Assembly (NCBI GenBank): GCA_965229615.1
Contig: OZ245890.1
Location: 558,001-622,000 of the forward strand
Source of the DNA: G965229615 sp965229615
Lineage (GTDB): Bacteria > Pseudomonadota > Alphaproteobacteria > Rickettsiales > Midichloriaceae
Direction: 5' to 3'
DNA length: 64,000 nucleotides
Shown: positions 44,138 through 53,471 of the stretch, piece by piece
How positions within the stretch are numbered: the stretch's first letter is position 1
Layout of the letters: each line of letters opens with the position of its first letter
The notes under the pieces: generated by a model
Seen by the model: only the letters and a program-made list of their open reading frames with translations
The model's database searches: none
What the model was told of the DNA's origin: nothing
Position numbers and translations under genes: made by a program

Positions 44138-45418
44138 ATGCATGATATAAAACACATCAGAAGCTTCCCAAATTTGTTTAATATTGCGATGCGTAGACGC
44201 AACATCGATGTTACAGCTGAAACCATACTAGCAACCGATGATGAGATTAGAAATGCAAAAACACAGTTACAGCTTTTACGTGAGCAAGTGAATGTGTACT
44301 CTAAAAGGATAGGACAGTCAAAAAATTCACAAGCTGAAGACGATATTGTTGCTTTAATGCAGAGTGTTGAATCACTCAAGCATAGCATTCAATCAATTGA
44401 AAATAATTTAAAACAGAATGAGTCGGTCTTGCATGGTTATCTTATGACAATACCTAATGTTCTTGCTGATGAAGTTCCTGATGGTAATAGTGATGCAGAT
44501 AACGTTTGCATTAGAATTGTTGGTGAAGCAAGGAATTTTAGCTTTACACCAAAACAACATTTTGATCTTGGAGAAAATCTAGCAATGCTAGATTTCCAAC
44601 AAACAGCAAAGATTTCAGGTAGTCGTTTTGTGACATTAAAATCGCATCTTGCTAAACTTGAAAGAGCCATGGCAAATTTTATGCTCGATATACATACAAA
44701 AGAGTTTGGATATACTGAAATGTCAACACCATTGCTTGTACGTGAAAATACAATGCTAGGCATTGGACAATTACCAAAATTTGCCGAAGATTCATTTATT
44801 GTTAATGGTGGTGATTACAGACTTATACCAACATCAGAGGTGACATTGGCGAGCATGGTTGCTGATATGATAGTATCAGAAAATGAATTACCAATGAGAT
44901 TCACAGCATGGACTCAGTGTTTCCGTTCGGAAGCTGGAAGTGCTGGACGTGACACTAGAGGGATGATTAGACTACATCAGTTTTCAAAGGTTGAACTTGT
45001 TAGCATCACAACACCAGAGGCATCAGCAACAGAACATGAGAGAATGTTAAATGCAGCTGAAACAATTCTTAAGAAGCTAGAACTTCCATATAGGGTTGTT
45101 GTACTATGTAGTGGTGATACTGGTTTTTGTGCTACCAAAACGTATGATATAGAAGTATGGTTGCCAGGACAAAATACATATAGAGAAATATCAAGTTGCT
45201 CAAACTGCATTGCATTTCAAGCTAGAAGGATGAAGGCACGTTATAAGAAATCTTTAACTAATACGAATGAGTTTGTGCACACATTGAATGGTTCAGGTTT
45301 GCCAATAGGCAGAACGATGGTTGCTATAATGGAGAACTATCAAGCAGCTGATGGTTCAATAATTATACCTGATGTATTGGTTCCATACATGGATGGATTG
45401 AAGTCAATCGTAGCTTGA
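44138..45418 (+). CDS. serS: Seryl-tRNA synthetase
   Basis: Class II synthetase charging tRNA-Ser. The ATG at 44138 gives the canonical N terminus MHDIKHIRSFPNLF; an upstream TTG is disfavoured. The first ~100 residues form the antiparallel coiled-coil arm that contacts the long variable arm of tRNA-Ser. Motif 2 is CFRSEAGSAGRDTRGMIRLHQF and motif 3 is GSGLPIGRTMVAIMENYQ. It is divergent from rpsL across ~260 bp and separate from the secE operon. Confidence 0.96.
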   Translation: MHDIKHIRSFPNLFNIAMRRRNIDVTAETILATDDEIRNAKTQLQLLREQVNVYSKRIGQSKNSQAEDDIVALMQSVESLKHSIQSIENNLKQNESVLHGYLMTIPNVLADEVPDGNSDADNVCIRIVGEARNFSFTPKQHFDLGENLAMLDFQQTAKISGSRFVTLKSHLAKLERAMANFMLDIHTKEFGYTEMSTPLLVRENTMLGIGQLPKFAEDSFIVNGGDYRLIPTSEVTLASMVADMIVSENELPMRFTAWTQCFRSEAGSAGRDTRGMIRLHQFSKVELVSITTPEASATEHERMLNAAETILKKLELPYRVVVLCSGDTGFCATKTYDIEVWLPGQNTYREISSCSNCIAFQARRMKARYKKSLTNTNEFVHTLNGSGLPIGRTMVAIMENYQAADGSIIIPDVLVPYMDGLKSIVA

Positions 45419-45497
45419 AATTATCAGTCAGATGATATTTGTAATATAATACTGTTTTACTCGAATGTTTGTAGATATAATAAAATATTCCTTGTGT

Positions 45498-45526
45498 TTG
45501 ACAGGAGCAACGGGTAATAATATATC
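45498..45526 (+). promoter_or_regulatory. Promoter of the secE-nusG-ribosomal protein operon
   Basis: TTGACA at 45498-45503, a 17-base spacer and TATATC at 45521-45526. A start of transcription near 45533 would serve the secE-nusG-rplKAJL group and argues that the true secE start lies downstream of it. The -35 is a perfect consensus, the -10 matches at 4 of 6. Confidence 0.6.
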
Positions 45527-45603
45527 ATGAAATTGAATTATGAAGTGTGGAGATGTATATAGTGCTTGCTGCACACAACATGTTGTTATTTCAAATGAAT
45601 ACT

Positions 45604-45789
45604 ATGAATAGGATATTTAAATTGTTTACAGAAGTTAGGTCAGAGTTGTTACTCATATCATGGCCATCGAGAAAGGAAGTTTTAATATCGCTTGGTGTTG
45701 TATGCATTGCTGTTATGATATCAAGTATATTCTTCTTTGCAGCTGATTATTTTTTATATAAGGCTGTACAATTTTTTATAAAATCATGA
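45604..45789 (+). CDS. secE: Preprotein translocase subunit SecE
   Basis: Small stabilising subunit of the SecYEG channel. Starting at the ATG at 45604 the 61-residue product reads MNRIFKLFTEVRSELLLISWP, with the conserved amphipathic ExxK/WPSRKEV motif, followed by one membrane helix (LGVVCIAVMISSIFFFAADYFL). ATG 45595 or GTG 45547 would add N-terminal residues without similarity. Directly upstream of nusG, the usual bacterial order. Confidence 0.9.
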   Translation: MNRIFKLFTEVRSELLLISWPSRKEVLISLGVVCIAVMISSIFFFAADYFLYKAVQFFIKS

Positions 45790-45799
45790 GGTTGGAAAC

Positions 45800-46384
45800 A
45801 TGTCGGAAGAGAACATCTCAATGAATGATGAGCAGGACTCAGGAGATTTGCACAAATGGTATGTTATAAATGCCATAGTGGGTCAGGAAAGAAAAGTTGC
45901 AAAAACTCTACAGCATGAAATAGAACATCGTTGCATGGAATCATTAATATCAGAAATAATAGTTCCTGCTGAGAAGGTAACTGAAATCAGGAGAAGTAAA
46001 AAGGTTTCTGTTGAAAGAAAAGCATGTCCTGGTTACATTATAGTTCGCATGGAAATGAATGATAAGACATGGCAATTAATCAGAAGCATTTCAGGTGTTA
46101 CAAAGTTTTTAGAAAAAGACAAAAAACCCATGCCTGTACCAACACATGAGATTCAGAGAATGTTAGATTATCTCAATGAAGTTAGTGTCAGTAACCAAAA
46201 TATTGTTGATAGCATTGCATATATTCCTGGTGATGTTGTGGAAATCATAGATGGTGCATTTGAAGGATTTTCTGCAGTGGTTGAATCAGTAGATAATGAA
46301 AGATCACGAATGAAGGTTTCAGTATCAATATTTGGACGTGAAACACCGATTGAACTTGATTTTAAACAAGCAAGCAAATCATGA
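45800..46384 (+). CDS. nusG: Transcription antitermination factor NusG
   Basis: RNA-polymerase-associated elongation factor coupling transcription with Rho and ribosomes. The NGN domain (WYVINAIVGQERKVAKTL, CPGYIIVRMEMND) and the KOW domain (YIPGDVVEIIDGAFEGFSAVV) are clear. The 194-residue length includes a short acidic N-terminal extension. Eleven bases separate it from secE. Confidence 0.96.
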   Translation: MSEENISMNDEQDSGDLHKWYVINAIVGQERKVAKTLQHEIEHRCMESLISEIIVPAEKVTEIRRSKKVSVERKACPGYIIVRMEMNDKTWQLIRSISGVTKFLEKDKKPMPVPTHEIQRMLDYLNEVSVSNQNIVDSIAYIPGDVVEIIDGAFEGFSAVVESVDNERSRMKVSVSIFGRETPIELDFKQASKS

Positions 46385-46522
46385 AATGTTGGTTGTTATA
46401 GGGTGAATATTGCGTTACGTATTGATATTAGTTTGACCAGAGATTAAGTGTGATGTATAACATACATTGTTATATCTGATTCGTTTCAATAAGAAAAATA
46501 AGATAACAAGTTATTTAATATA

Positions 46523-46969
46523 ATGTCAGCACCTAAAAAAAGAGTAACAGGAGTAGTGAAACTTGCAATAGGCGCAGGTAAAGCCAATCCAGCACCACCA
46601 GTCGGTACAGCGCTTGGACCAAAGGGCGTGAACATTCCAGCGTTCTGCACTGAGTTCAATAATAAAACCAAGCATTTAGAAGTTGGAGCACCAACACCAA
46701 TTGAGATTACAATCTATCATGATAAGAGTTTTTCATTTATAATAAAGAATCCTCCAACTTCATATTTGATCCGCAAGGGAGCTGAAGTTGTTCCAGACAA
46801 GGGATCATCAACACCAGGCAAGGAGATGGTTGGAAAGATAAAAAGTAGTAAGATAGCTGAGATAGCAAAAATCAAAATGGAAGACATGGGGGTACACAGC
46901 ATAGAAGCAGCGGAAACAACCGTGAGAGGCACTGCTATATCAATGGGTATAGAAGTGATAGAGGGATGA
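46523..46969 (+). CDS. rplK: 50S ribosomal protein uL11
   Basis: GTPase-centre protein binding 23S rRNA. The 148 residues contain KLAIGAGKANPAPPVGTALGPKGVNIPAFC with the proline pair of the thiostrepton-site N-terminal domain, and the rRNA-binding C-terminal domain with the GTAISMGIEV end. It follows nusG after 138 bp and precedes rplA by 63 bp. Confidence 0.97.
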   Translation: MSAPKKRVTGVVKLAIGAGKANPAPPVGTALGPKGVNIPAFCTEFNNKTKHLEVGAPTPIEITIYHDKSFSFIIKNPPTSYLIRKGAEVVPDKGSSTPGKEMVGKIKSSKIAEIAKIKMEDMGVHSIEAAETTVRGTAISMGIEVIEG

Positions 46970-47032
46970 ATAGCCACATAAAGATATTATGATCGTGGTA
47001 GCATAATAAAATTACTATAAGTAAATGTTAAA

Positions 47033-47737
47033 ATGTCCAAAAAAATAGGGAAAAGAATAAAAAAAGCTAGAACTGAAATACAATCAGGTTATCTTGCAGT
47101 TGAAGATGCTCTCATGGCACTACATGCTTACAAGCAGTATGGTGCAAAATTTGATGAGGCTGTGGAGGTTGTATTCAAATTGGGTATTGATCCGCGACAA
47201 TCGAGCCAAATTGTGAGAGGTAGTGTTGTCATGCCAAGAGGCCTAGGAAAATCAAAGCGCATTGCTGTGTTTACACAGCCTGAGCGTTTCAAAGAAGCAA
47301 CAACGGCTGGTGCTGAGATTGTTGGATGTGAGGATTTAATTGAACAAGTTAAAAATGGTAAGGATGATTTTGATGTGTGCATAGCAACACCAGATATGAT
47401 GGCAAAGATAGGGGTAATAGGAAAAGCACTTGGTACTAAGGGTAAAATGCCAAATCCAAAACTTGGTACAGTAACAAATGACCTTGCATCAGCAATACAA
47501 CAAGCAAAACGTGGTATGGTTGAATTCAGAGCTGAGAAGGGAGCACTTATACATGCAAGCATTGGTAGATTGAGTTTTTCAGTAGAGGATTTGAAGACGA
47601 ATATCCAAGCTTTGTATAATGCACTTGTCGCAGCTAAACCCAATGATAGCAAAGGTATATATATGCAGAAAGCATATCTATCAACATCCCAAGGACCATC
47701 TGTGAAGGTTGACATCGCTACAATAGTTGCTACTTAA
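47033..47737 (+). CDS. rplA: 50S ribosomal protein uL1
   Basis: L1-stalk protein and, in other bacteria, translational repressor of its own operon. The 234 residues include KFDEAVEVVFKLGIDPRQSSQIVRG, VVMPRGLGKSKRIAVF, and LGTKGKMPNPKLGTVTNDL. The order rplK-rplA-rplJ is conserved. Confidence 0.97.
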   Translation: MSKKIGKRIKKARTEIQSGYLAVEDALMALHAYKQYGAKFDEAVEVVFKLGIDPRQSSQIVRGSVVMPRGLGKSKRIAVFTQPERFKEATTAGAEIVGCEDLIEQVKNGKDDFDVCIATPDMMAKIGVIGKALGTKGKMPNPKLGTVTNDLASAIQQAKRGMVEFRAEKGALIHASIGRLSFSVEDLKTNIQALYNALVAAKPNDSKGIYMQKAYLSTSQGPSVKVDIATIVAT

Positions 47738-47762
47738 CAAATGAATTAACTAAAAAACATAA

Positions 47763-48272
47763 ATGGATAGATCGACAAAACAAGATGTTGTTGCAGAACT
47801 GAAGGATGTTTTCATCTCGGCATCGATTGTTATTATAGGACACAATGGTGGTATTACTGTTGCGCAATCTAACACATTACGTCGTGCAATAAGAGCAGCA
47901 GGGGGCAGTGCTTCAGTGGTAAAAAACAATTTAGCAAAGATAGCTATATCCCAGTCACCATATGAGCATATGATTGGGATGTTCAAAGGTCCAATTTTAA
48001 TGATGCATTCTCTTGGTGATCTCGTTGCAATCGCGAAGGCAGTTGTTAATTTCACTAAAGAAAATGAGAAGTTAAAAGTTGTCGGTGCTGCAATGATGGA
48101 AAAATCACTTGACACAAATGCACTTAAAACACTTGCTGAGTTACCATCTTTGGAGGAACTACGTGGTATTATGATCGGTTTGATACAGGCGCCTGCTGGC
48201 AAACTTGCTAGAGTGATTCAAACCCCTACGCAACAAATAGCAAGGGTTATCAATGCATACGCCACCAAGTAG
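47763..48272 (+). CDS. rplJ: 50S ribosomal protein uL10
   Basis: Base of the L7/L12 stalk. The 169 residues show the conserved RAAGGSASVVKNNLAKIA segment, the GPILMMHS loop, and the C-terminal helix that binds L12 dimers. It lies 25 bp after rplA. A 229-bp spacer follows before rplL. Confidence 0.95.
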   Translation: MDRSTKQDVVAELKDVFISASIVIIGHNGGITVAQSNTLRRAIRAAGGSASVVKNNLAKIAISQSPYEHMIGMFKGPILMMHSLGDLVAIAKAVVNFTKENEKLKVVGAAMMEKSLDTNALKTLAELPSLEELRGIMIGLIQAPAGKLARVIQTPTQQIARVINAYATK

Positions 48273-48501
48273 AGTGATAAAAAACATTGCCCTCAACATA
48301 TAAATCATGTATGAGTATAGTTGGGTCGGATTTCAATGGGAACATTAATATTTGTACCAGTCTTGCTTCTCTTGTGTCAAACAAGTGACTGAATGCAATG
48401 GAAAATCTGCAAAGGCAAACACTTACAATTAAGTGAGTGGGTTCTCCAAATGTGTACAACGTTTGGTTAGGAAATAAAACATAATAGAATAAAATAGTAT
48501 C
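48273..48501 (+). other. 229-bp rplJ-rplL spacer
   Basis: No gene is evident. A perfect hairpin CACTTA-CAAT-TAAGTG lies at 48420-48435, about 65 bp before rplL. It may be a leader structure or processing site that lets L12 be made in excess of L10; that role is inference. Confidence 0.4.
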
Positions 48502-48876
48502 ATGTCAGAAGGCAAATTACAGGAAATCGTTACAAAACTATCATCACTCACAGTGCTGGAAGCTGCTGAATTAGCAAAAATGCTTGAAGAACAATGGGGT
48601 GTCAGTGCAGCGGCTCCAGTTGCTATCGCTGCTGCTCCTGCTGCTGTGCAGACGGAAGAAAAGATTGAATTTGATGTTGTACTGGTAGAAGCAGGGGCAA
48701 AGAAACTCGACGTTATAAAAAGAGTGAGAGAACTTTGTCCTCAGCTCACACTACCTGAAGCCAAAGCTTTAGTGGAAAGCTTACCTAAACCTATCAAGCA
48801 AGGTGTATCCAAAGACGAAGCTGCGAAGGCAAAACAGCTTCTAGAAGGTGATGGAGCAAAAGTCGAAGTAAAATAA
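48502..48876 (+). CDS. rplL: 50S ribosomal protein bL12 (L7/L12)
   Basis: Multi-copy stalk protein recruiting translation factors. The 124 residues have the N-terminal dimerisation helix (LTVLEAAELAKMLEEQWGV), an Ala-rich hinge, and the factor-binding domain EEKIEFDVVLVEAGAKKLDVIKRVRELC with GLPKP-like ESLPKPIKQGVSKDEA. It is followed by a strong hairpin terminator. Confidence 0.97.
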   Translation: MSEGKLQEIVTKLSSLTVLEAAELAKMLEEQWGVSAAAPVAIAAAPAAVQTEEKIEFDVVLVEAGAKKLDVIKRVRELCPQLTLPEAKALVESLPKPIKQGVSKDEAAKAKQLLEGDGAKVEVK

Positions 48877-49259
48877 TAAAAACTCAAGCACATTTTGTCA
48901 TGTGCTTTGTTCGTTTTATGTCTAATTCTCCATACTGGGGTTTGAAAATTAACATATTTTTAACATGGCCATTGCTTTATCATTCCATATATGATATTGG
49001 TTTTCTTTTGCTTATGTACCTTATTGATAAACTATACATATTATCTACATATGTTTTTTTCAAACTCTATCTCTGTTATGAGTATCATCATAACAACACT
49101 AAAATATCGATCTCGATAGAGTCACTGCAATCTGAGTACATCCCTTTCGTGCAAACACTGACGTTGTCATATATGCATGTAGTGTGTTCATATGTGCTAT
49201 GTAATGGTGAAAATTTGTATAACTATTAAAAAATAAATTCATAAGATTACGAGGTTACA
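48877..49259. other. 383-bp rplL-rpoB spacer
   Basis: Holds the terminator/attenuator after rplL. A 109-codon frame (48900-49229) runs through it, but its ATG lies within the terminator stem, it has no family resemblance, and its composition is that of AT-rich non-coding DNA. A GAGG ribosome-binding sequence at 49251-49254 serves rpoB. Confidence 0.5.
48886..48911 (+). terminator. Hairpin terminator or attenuator after rplL
   Basis: Perfect eight-bp stem AAGCACAT-TTTGTC-ATGTGCTT at 48886-48907, followed by TGTTCGTTTT. Its place between rplL and rpoB is where many bacteria attenuate transcription to make less RNA polymerase than ribosomal protein. Confidence 0.7.
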
Positions 49260-52200
49260 GTGATTTCCAAAGTTAATAATGAGTGTTTGCACTCGACAAA
49301 AGTAGAGCTTAGAAGAAAAAATTTTGGAAGGATAACTACAACGACACGGATACCAAATCTAATACAAACCCAAAAAGATTCATACAACTCATTTTTGCAA
49401 CTTGATGTTAACCCTGCAAAAAGAGCGGATAAAGGGTTAGAAGCCATATTCAAGTTTATTTTCCCACTCTCTGATTTTGAAAATAAGGCAACGCTAGAAT
49501 ATGTGAAGTATAATATATTCAGGCCAAAGTATGATTTAAATGAATGCATGCAAAGAGGTGTCAACTACTCTGCATCGCTCTCAATCACTGTTAGATTGAT
49601 TGTATGGGATAACGTGGATGAAGAAACAAGAGAGATAAAAAGTATAAAGGAACAGGATGTATTCATGGGTGAAATACCTCTTATGACTGAAAGTGGTACT
49701 TTCATGATCAATGGTGCACAGAGAGTGATTGTTTCACAGATGCACAGGTCACCAGGTGTTTTCTATACACACGATGGTGGAAAACATAATAGCTCTGGCA
49801 AATATCTTTATTCTGCAAGCATAATACCATATAGGGGCTCTTGGCTTGACTTTGAGTTTGATAATAAAGATATCATTAATTTCCGCATAGATAGAAAGAG
49901 AAAATTGCCTGCCACAGCGCTGCTTAAGGCAATGGGCTATACCAGTGATGAAATTCTGCAGATGTTCTACAAAACAATCAAATATGAATACAAAAATGGA
50001 AGATGGATAAAACAACTTGATCTCACAAGACTGAAGGGGATGAAACTCGATTGTGATGATTATATTGATGCAGAAACTGGCGAGATACTAGTACCAACGG
50101 GCGTGAAAATAACGCCAAAAACAATAAAAGAATATGCAAAATCACATGGTCGTTATTATGTTGTAAATAAAGATGAAATAATAGGGAGGTACATATCAAA
50201 ATCAGTTTTTGATGTGAGTTCTGGGGAGTTGATACTTGCTGGTGGTAAGGAAATCACATCAGGTGTTCTTGATTACATTTTGCATCATTTAGGACACGAT
50301 ACTGTTGAAGTGCTGGATATAGATCACATAACTGCAGGTGCGTATATTCACAATACATTAATGGCAGATAAGAGTGCTTCCAGAGAAGATGCACTACATG
50401 AAATATTTATGATATTAAAGAATGGTGAGCCACCATCAATTGAAGCTGCAGAATTATTACTACATAATAGATTTTTTGACAAGGCAAGATATGATTTGTC
50501 AATCGTTGGTAGAATGAAAATGAATATGAAGCATGACCTTAAAACATCGCATGACATTACGTGGCTGACTAATGAAGATATAATAGCAATATTGAAATAC
50601 TTAGTGGATTTGAGGGATAACAAATGTGATATTGATGATATAGATAGTCTTAGTAATAGAAGGGTCAGACCAGTTGGTGAACTCATTGAGAATCAGTTCA
50701 GACTTGGACTTGTAAGAATAGAAAGATCAATTCTTGAGAGAATGAACAGTGCTGATCTGGATTCAGTCATGCCAAATGATCTTATAAACTCCAAGGCTCT
50801 TACATCTATAATACATGAATTTTTTGGCACATCTCAGTTGTCACAATTTATGGATCAAACAAATCCATTGTCAGAGGTTACGCATAAGCGCAGAGTGTCA
50901 GCATTGGGTCCTGGTGGTTTAGCAAGGGACAGAGCGGGATTGGCAGTACGTGATGTACACTTGACACATTATGGTAGGATATGTCCTATTGAAACACCGG
51001 AAGGACAGAATACTGGTTTGATTAACTCACTTGCTACCTATGCCAGCATTGATATGTATGGTTTCATTGATACGCCATATTATAAGGTAGAAAATGGCTG
51101 TGTAACAAATGAAGTGCATAGATTGTCTGCAATAGTAGAAAGCAAATTTATCATTGCTCAAGCGAATGCAAGTGTTGATGAACATGGTCGTTTGATGGAT
51201 CAATTGGTGATATGTCGTAGGTATGGTGAGTTCAGTACAGCCACACCGTCCGAAGTACAATATATTGATGTTTCACCAAAACAGTTGGTATCCGTTGCTG
51301 CCGCACTTGTACCATTCCTAGAGAATGATGATGCAAACCGCGCTTTAATGGGAGCAAACATGCAGAGACAGGCTGTGCCGCTCATTACAAACAAAGCTCC
51401 CATTGTTGGTACTGGTATGGAAAAAATCGTGGCATTTGATTCTGGTGCCTTGGTGATAGCAAAGAGATCGGGTACTGTGATTCAGGTTGACGCCAATAAC
51501 ATTGTTATTCGACATGATGTTGAGCATTTAGATGAATCCTTTGGTATTGATATGTATAAATTGACAAAATACAAGAGGTCGAACAAGGGTACATGTATCA
51601 ACCAAAGACCTATAGTTGGTGTTGGTGATGTTGTAAAGGTTGGAGATGTGCTTGCTGATGGAGCATCGACCGACAATGGTGAGTTAGCACTTGGTAAGGA
51701 TGTGTTGGTTGCATTCATGCCATGGAATGGTTATAACTTTGAGGATTCAATATTAGTGTCACAAAAGCTTGTACAGGATGATGTCTTTACATCAATCCAT
51801 ATACAGGATTATGAAGTTGTGGCGAGGGATACAAGGTTGGGACCAGAAGAAATTACCAGACAGATTCCAGGTGTTGGACTTGAATCACTGTTTAATTTAG
51901 ATGAGGATGGAATTATAACTGTTGGTTCGAAAGTTGAGGCAGGTGATATACTAGTTGGTAAGATCACACCTAAAACGGAATCAATCCTAACGCCTGAGGA
52001 GAAACTGCTAAGAGCGATTTTTGGTGAAAAGGCTGCTGAGGTACGTGACTCTTCGTTGAGAGTGCCACCAGGTGAGTCAGGTACAGTTATAGGTATAAGG
52101 GTTTTCACCAGAAGGGGTATGGAAAAAAATGAGAGGGCGATACTAATAGAGAAAGATGAGATGGATCAATTATCTGATGATCATGCAAAGCATTTAGCAA

Positions 52201-53408
52201 TAATAGAAAATATTGTAAGGGAAAAGCTGTATCAGCTTATTGATGGACAGCAACTAACGAAAAAGCATGGAGTGTTAGATTGCGGTCATACAGTAAATAA
52301 ATTGTTTTTGGATGATTTACAACTCAATGATTTATGGGACATACCAGTCTGTGAGCATACTGATGAGATAAAGTCTTTGCAAGTATTGTATGAAACGACC
52401 AAACAACACCTATCAGATGCGTTGAAGCATAAAATGGAAAAGGTGCAAAGTGGTGACCACTTCCCTCAAGGGGCATTGACGATTGTGAAGGTATACGTTG
52501 CTACAAAACTCAGACTACAACCTGGCGATAAGATGGCTGGTAGACATGGTAATAAAGGTGTTGTATCAAAGGTTGTACCTGTTGAGGATATGCCATTTCT
52601 TGAAGATGGCACACCAATTGATATAGTATTAAATCCTCTTGGCGTTCCTTCAAGAATGAATATTGGACAAATATTAGAAACACATCTTGGATGGGCAGCA
52701 AAAAATCTCGGTTACAAAATAGGTGATATTATTGATAGAGTGAAGAACATTGAGGAGCAATCAGATGTGCTGCGCACAACACTGCTTCAAATATATGATG
52801 GGCAAAACGCTGCGGATTGTGATATGAGGCACACATTGAACAAGATGTCTGCAGACCAAATCATCGAATATGCTAGTTCGCTGAGAGATGGAGTATCAAT
52901 CACGACACCAGTGTTCGATGGTGCAAGAGAGGAGGAAATATCAAAAATGTTGCAGTATGCTGGCCTTGATGCTTCTGGACAGACAAAGTTGATTGATGGT
53001 CGCACTGGAGAATACTTTGATAGAAGAATTACAGTAGGTTATATACACATGCTGAAGCTTGATCATCTTGTAGCAAACAAAATACATGCTCGCTCAACTG
53101 GTCCATATAATCTTGTAACACAACAGCCACTTGGTGGAAAACAACATTTTGGTGGCCAAAGGTTTGGTGAAATGGAATGTTGGGCACTGCAAGCATATGG
53201 TGCTGCATATACATTGCAAGAAATATTGACAGTGAAATCTGATGATGTTGCGGGACGTGTCAAGATATATGAAAACATTATTAGAAATGATTTAGATTTT
53301 GAATATGGTACTCCTGAGTCATTCAATGTGATGGTGAAAGAAATCAGGTCATTATGTCTTAATGTTGATTTGATTGATAGCAAAGACAATGGGGCAGAAG
53401 ATATATGA
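49260..53408 (+). CDS. rpoB: RNA polymerase beta subunit
   Basis: Catalytic-core subunit. It starts at a GTG at 49260 with GAGG five bases upstream; no ATG precedes the conserved IPNLIQTQKDSYNSFLQ region. The rifampicin pocket reads SQLSQFMDQTNPLSEVTHKR followed by RVSALGPGGL, with the Asp, His and Ser whose changes cause resistance all in wild-type form. The C-terminal GGKQHFGGQRFGEMECWAL and AYTLQEILTVKSDDV motifs are complete. The 1382 residues include an alphaproteobacterial-type length. It precedes rpoC by 63 bp. Confidence 0.98.
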   Translation: MISKVNNECLHSTKVELRRKNFGRITTTTRIPNLIQTQKDSYNSFLQLDVNPAKRADKGLEAIFKFIFPLSDFENKATLEYVKYNIFRPKYDLNECMQRGVNYSASLSITVRLIVWDNVDEETREIKSIKEQDVFMGEIPLMTESGTFMINGAQRVIVSQMHRSPGVFYTHDGGKHNSSGKYLYSASIIPYRGSWLDFEFDNKDIINFRIDRKRKLPATALLKAMGYTSDEILQMFYKTIKYEYKNGRWIKQLDLTRLKGMKLDCDDYIDAETGEILVPTGVKITPKTIKEYAKSHGRYYVVNKDEIIGRYISKSVFDVSSGELILAGGKEITSGVLDYILHHLGHDTVEVLDIDHITAGAYIHNTLMADKSASREDALHEIFMILKNGEPPSIEAAELLLHNRFFDKARYDLSIVGRMKMNMKHDLKTSHDITWLTNEDIIAILKYLVDLRDNKCDIDDIDSLSNRRVRPVGELIENQFRLGLVRIERSILERMNSADLDSVMPNDLINSKALTSIIHEFFGTSQLSQFMDQTNPLSEVTHKRRVSALGPGGLARDRAGLAVRDVHLTHYGRICPIETPEGQNTGLINSLATYASIDMYGFIDTPYYKVENGCVTNEVHRLSAIVESKFIIAQANASVDEHGRLMDQLVICRRYGEFSTATPSEVQYIDVSPKQLVSVAAALVPFLENDDANRALMGANMQRQAVPLITNKAPIVGTGMEKIVAFDSGALVIAKRSGTVIQVDANNIVIRHDVEHLDESFGIDMYKLTKYKRSNKGTCINQRPIVGVGDVVKVGDVLADGASTDNGELALGKDVLVAFMPWNGYNFEDSILVSQKLVQDDVFTSIHIQDYEVVARDTRLGPEEITRQIPGVGLESLFNLDEDGIITVGSKVEAGDILVGKITPKTESILTPEEKLLRAIFGEKAAEVRDSSLRVPPGESGTVIGIRVFTRRGMEKNERAILIEKDEMDQLSDDHAKHLAIIENIVREKLYQLIDGQQLTKKHGVLDCGHTVNKLFLDDLQLNDLWDIPVCEHTDEIKSLQVLYETTKQHLSDALKHKMEKVQSGDHFPQGALTIVKVYVATKLRLQPGDKMAGRHGNKGVVSKVVPVEDMPFLEDGTPIDIVLNPLGVPSRMNIGQILETHLGWAAKNLGYKIGDIIDRVKNIEEQSDVLRTTLLQIYDGQNAADCDMRHTLNKMSADQIIEYASSLRDGVSITTPVFDGAREEEISKMLQYAGLDASGQTKLIDGRTGEYFDRRITVGYIHMLKLDHLVANKIHARSTGPYNLVTQQPLGGKQHFGGQRFGEMECWALQAYGAAYTLQEILTVKSDDVAGRVKIYENIIRNDLDFEYGTPESFNVMVKEIRSLCLNVDLIDSKDNGAEDI

Positions 53409-53471
53409 TCCTGCAGAATATGTGTTGAAAAATGTGAATACAACAAGCTAAATTACATAACATATAATGGT

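Noticed and set aside
48900..49229. 109-codon plus-strand frame between rplL and rpoB
   Set aside because: Its ATG lies inside the terminator stem, there is no ribosome-binding sequence and no family resemblance; the spacer is a usual non-coding region.
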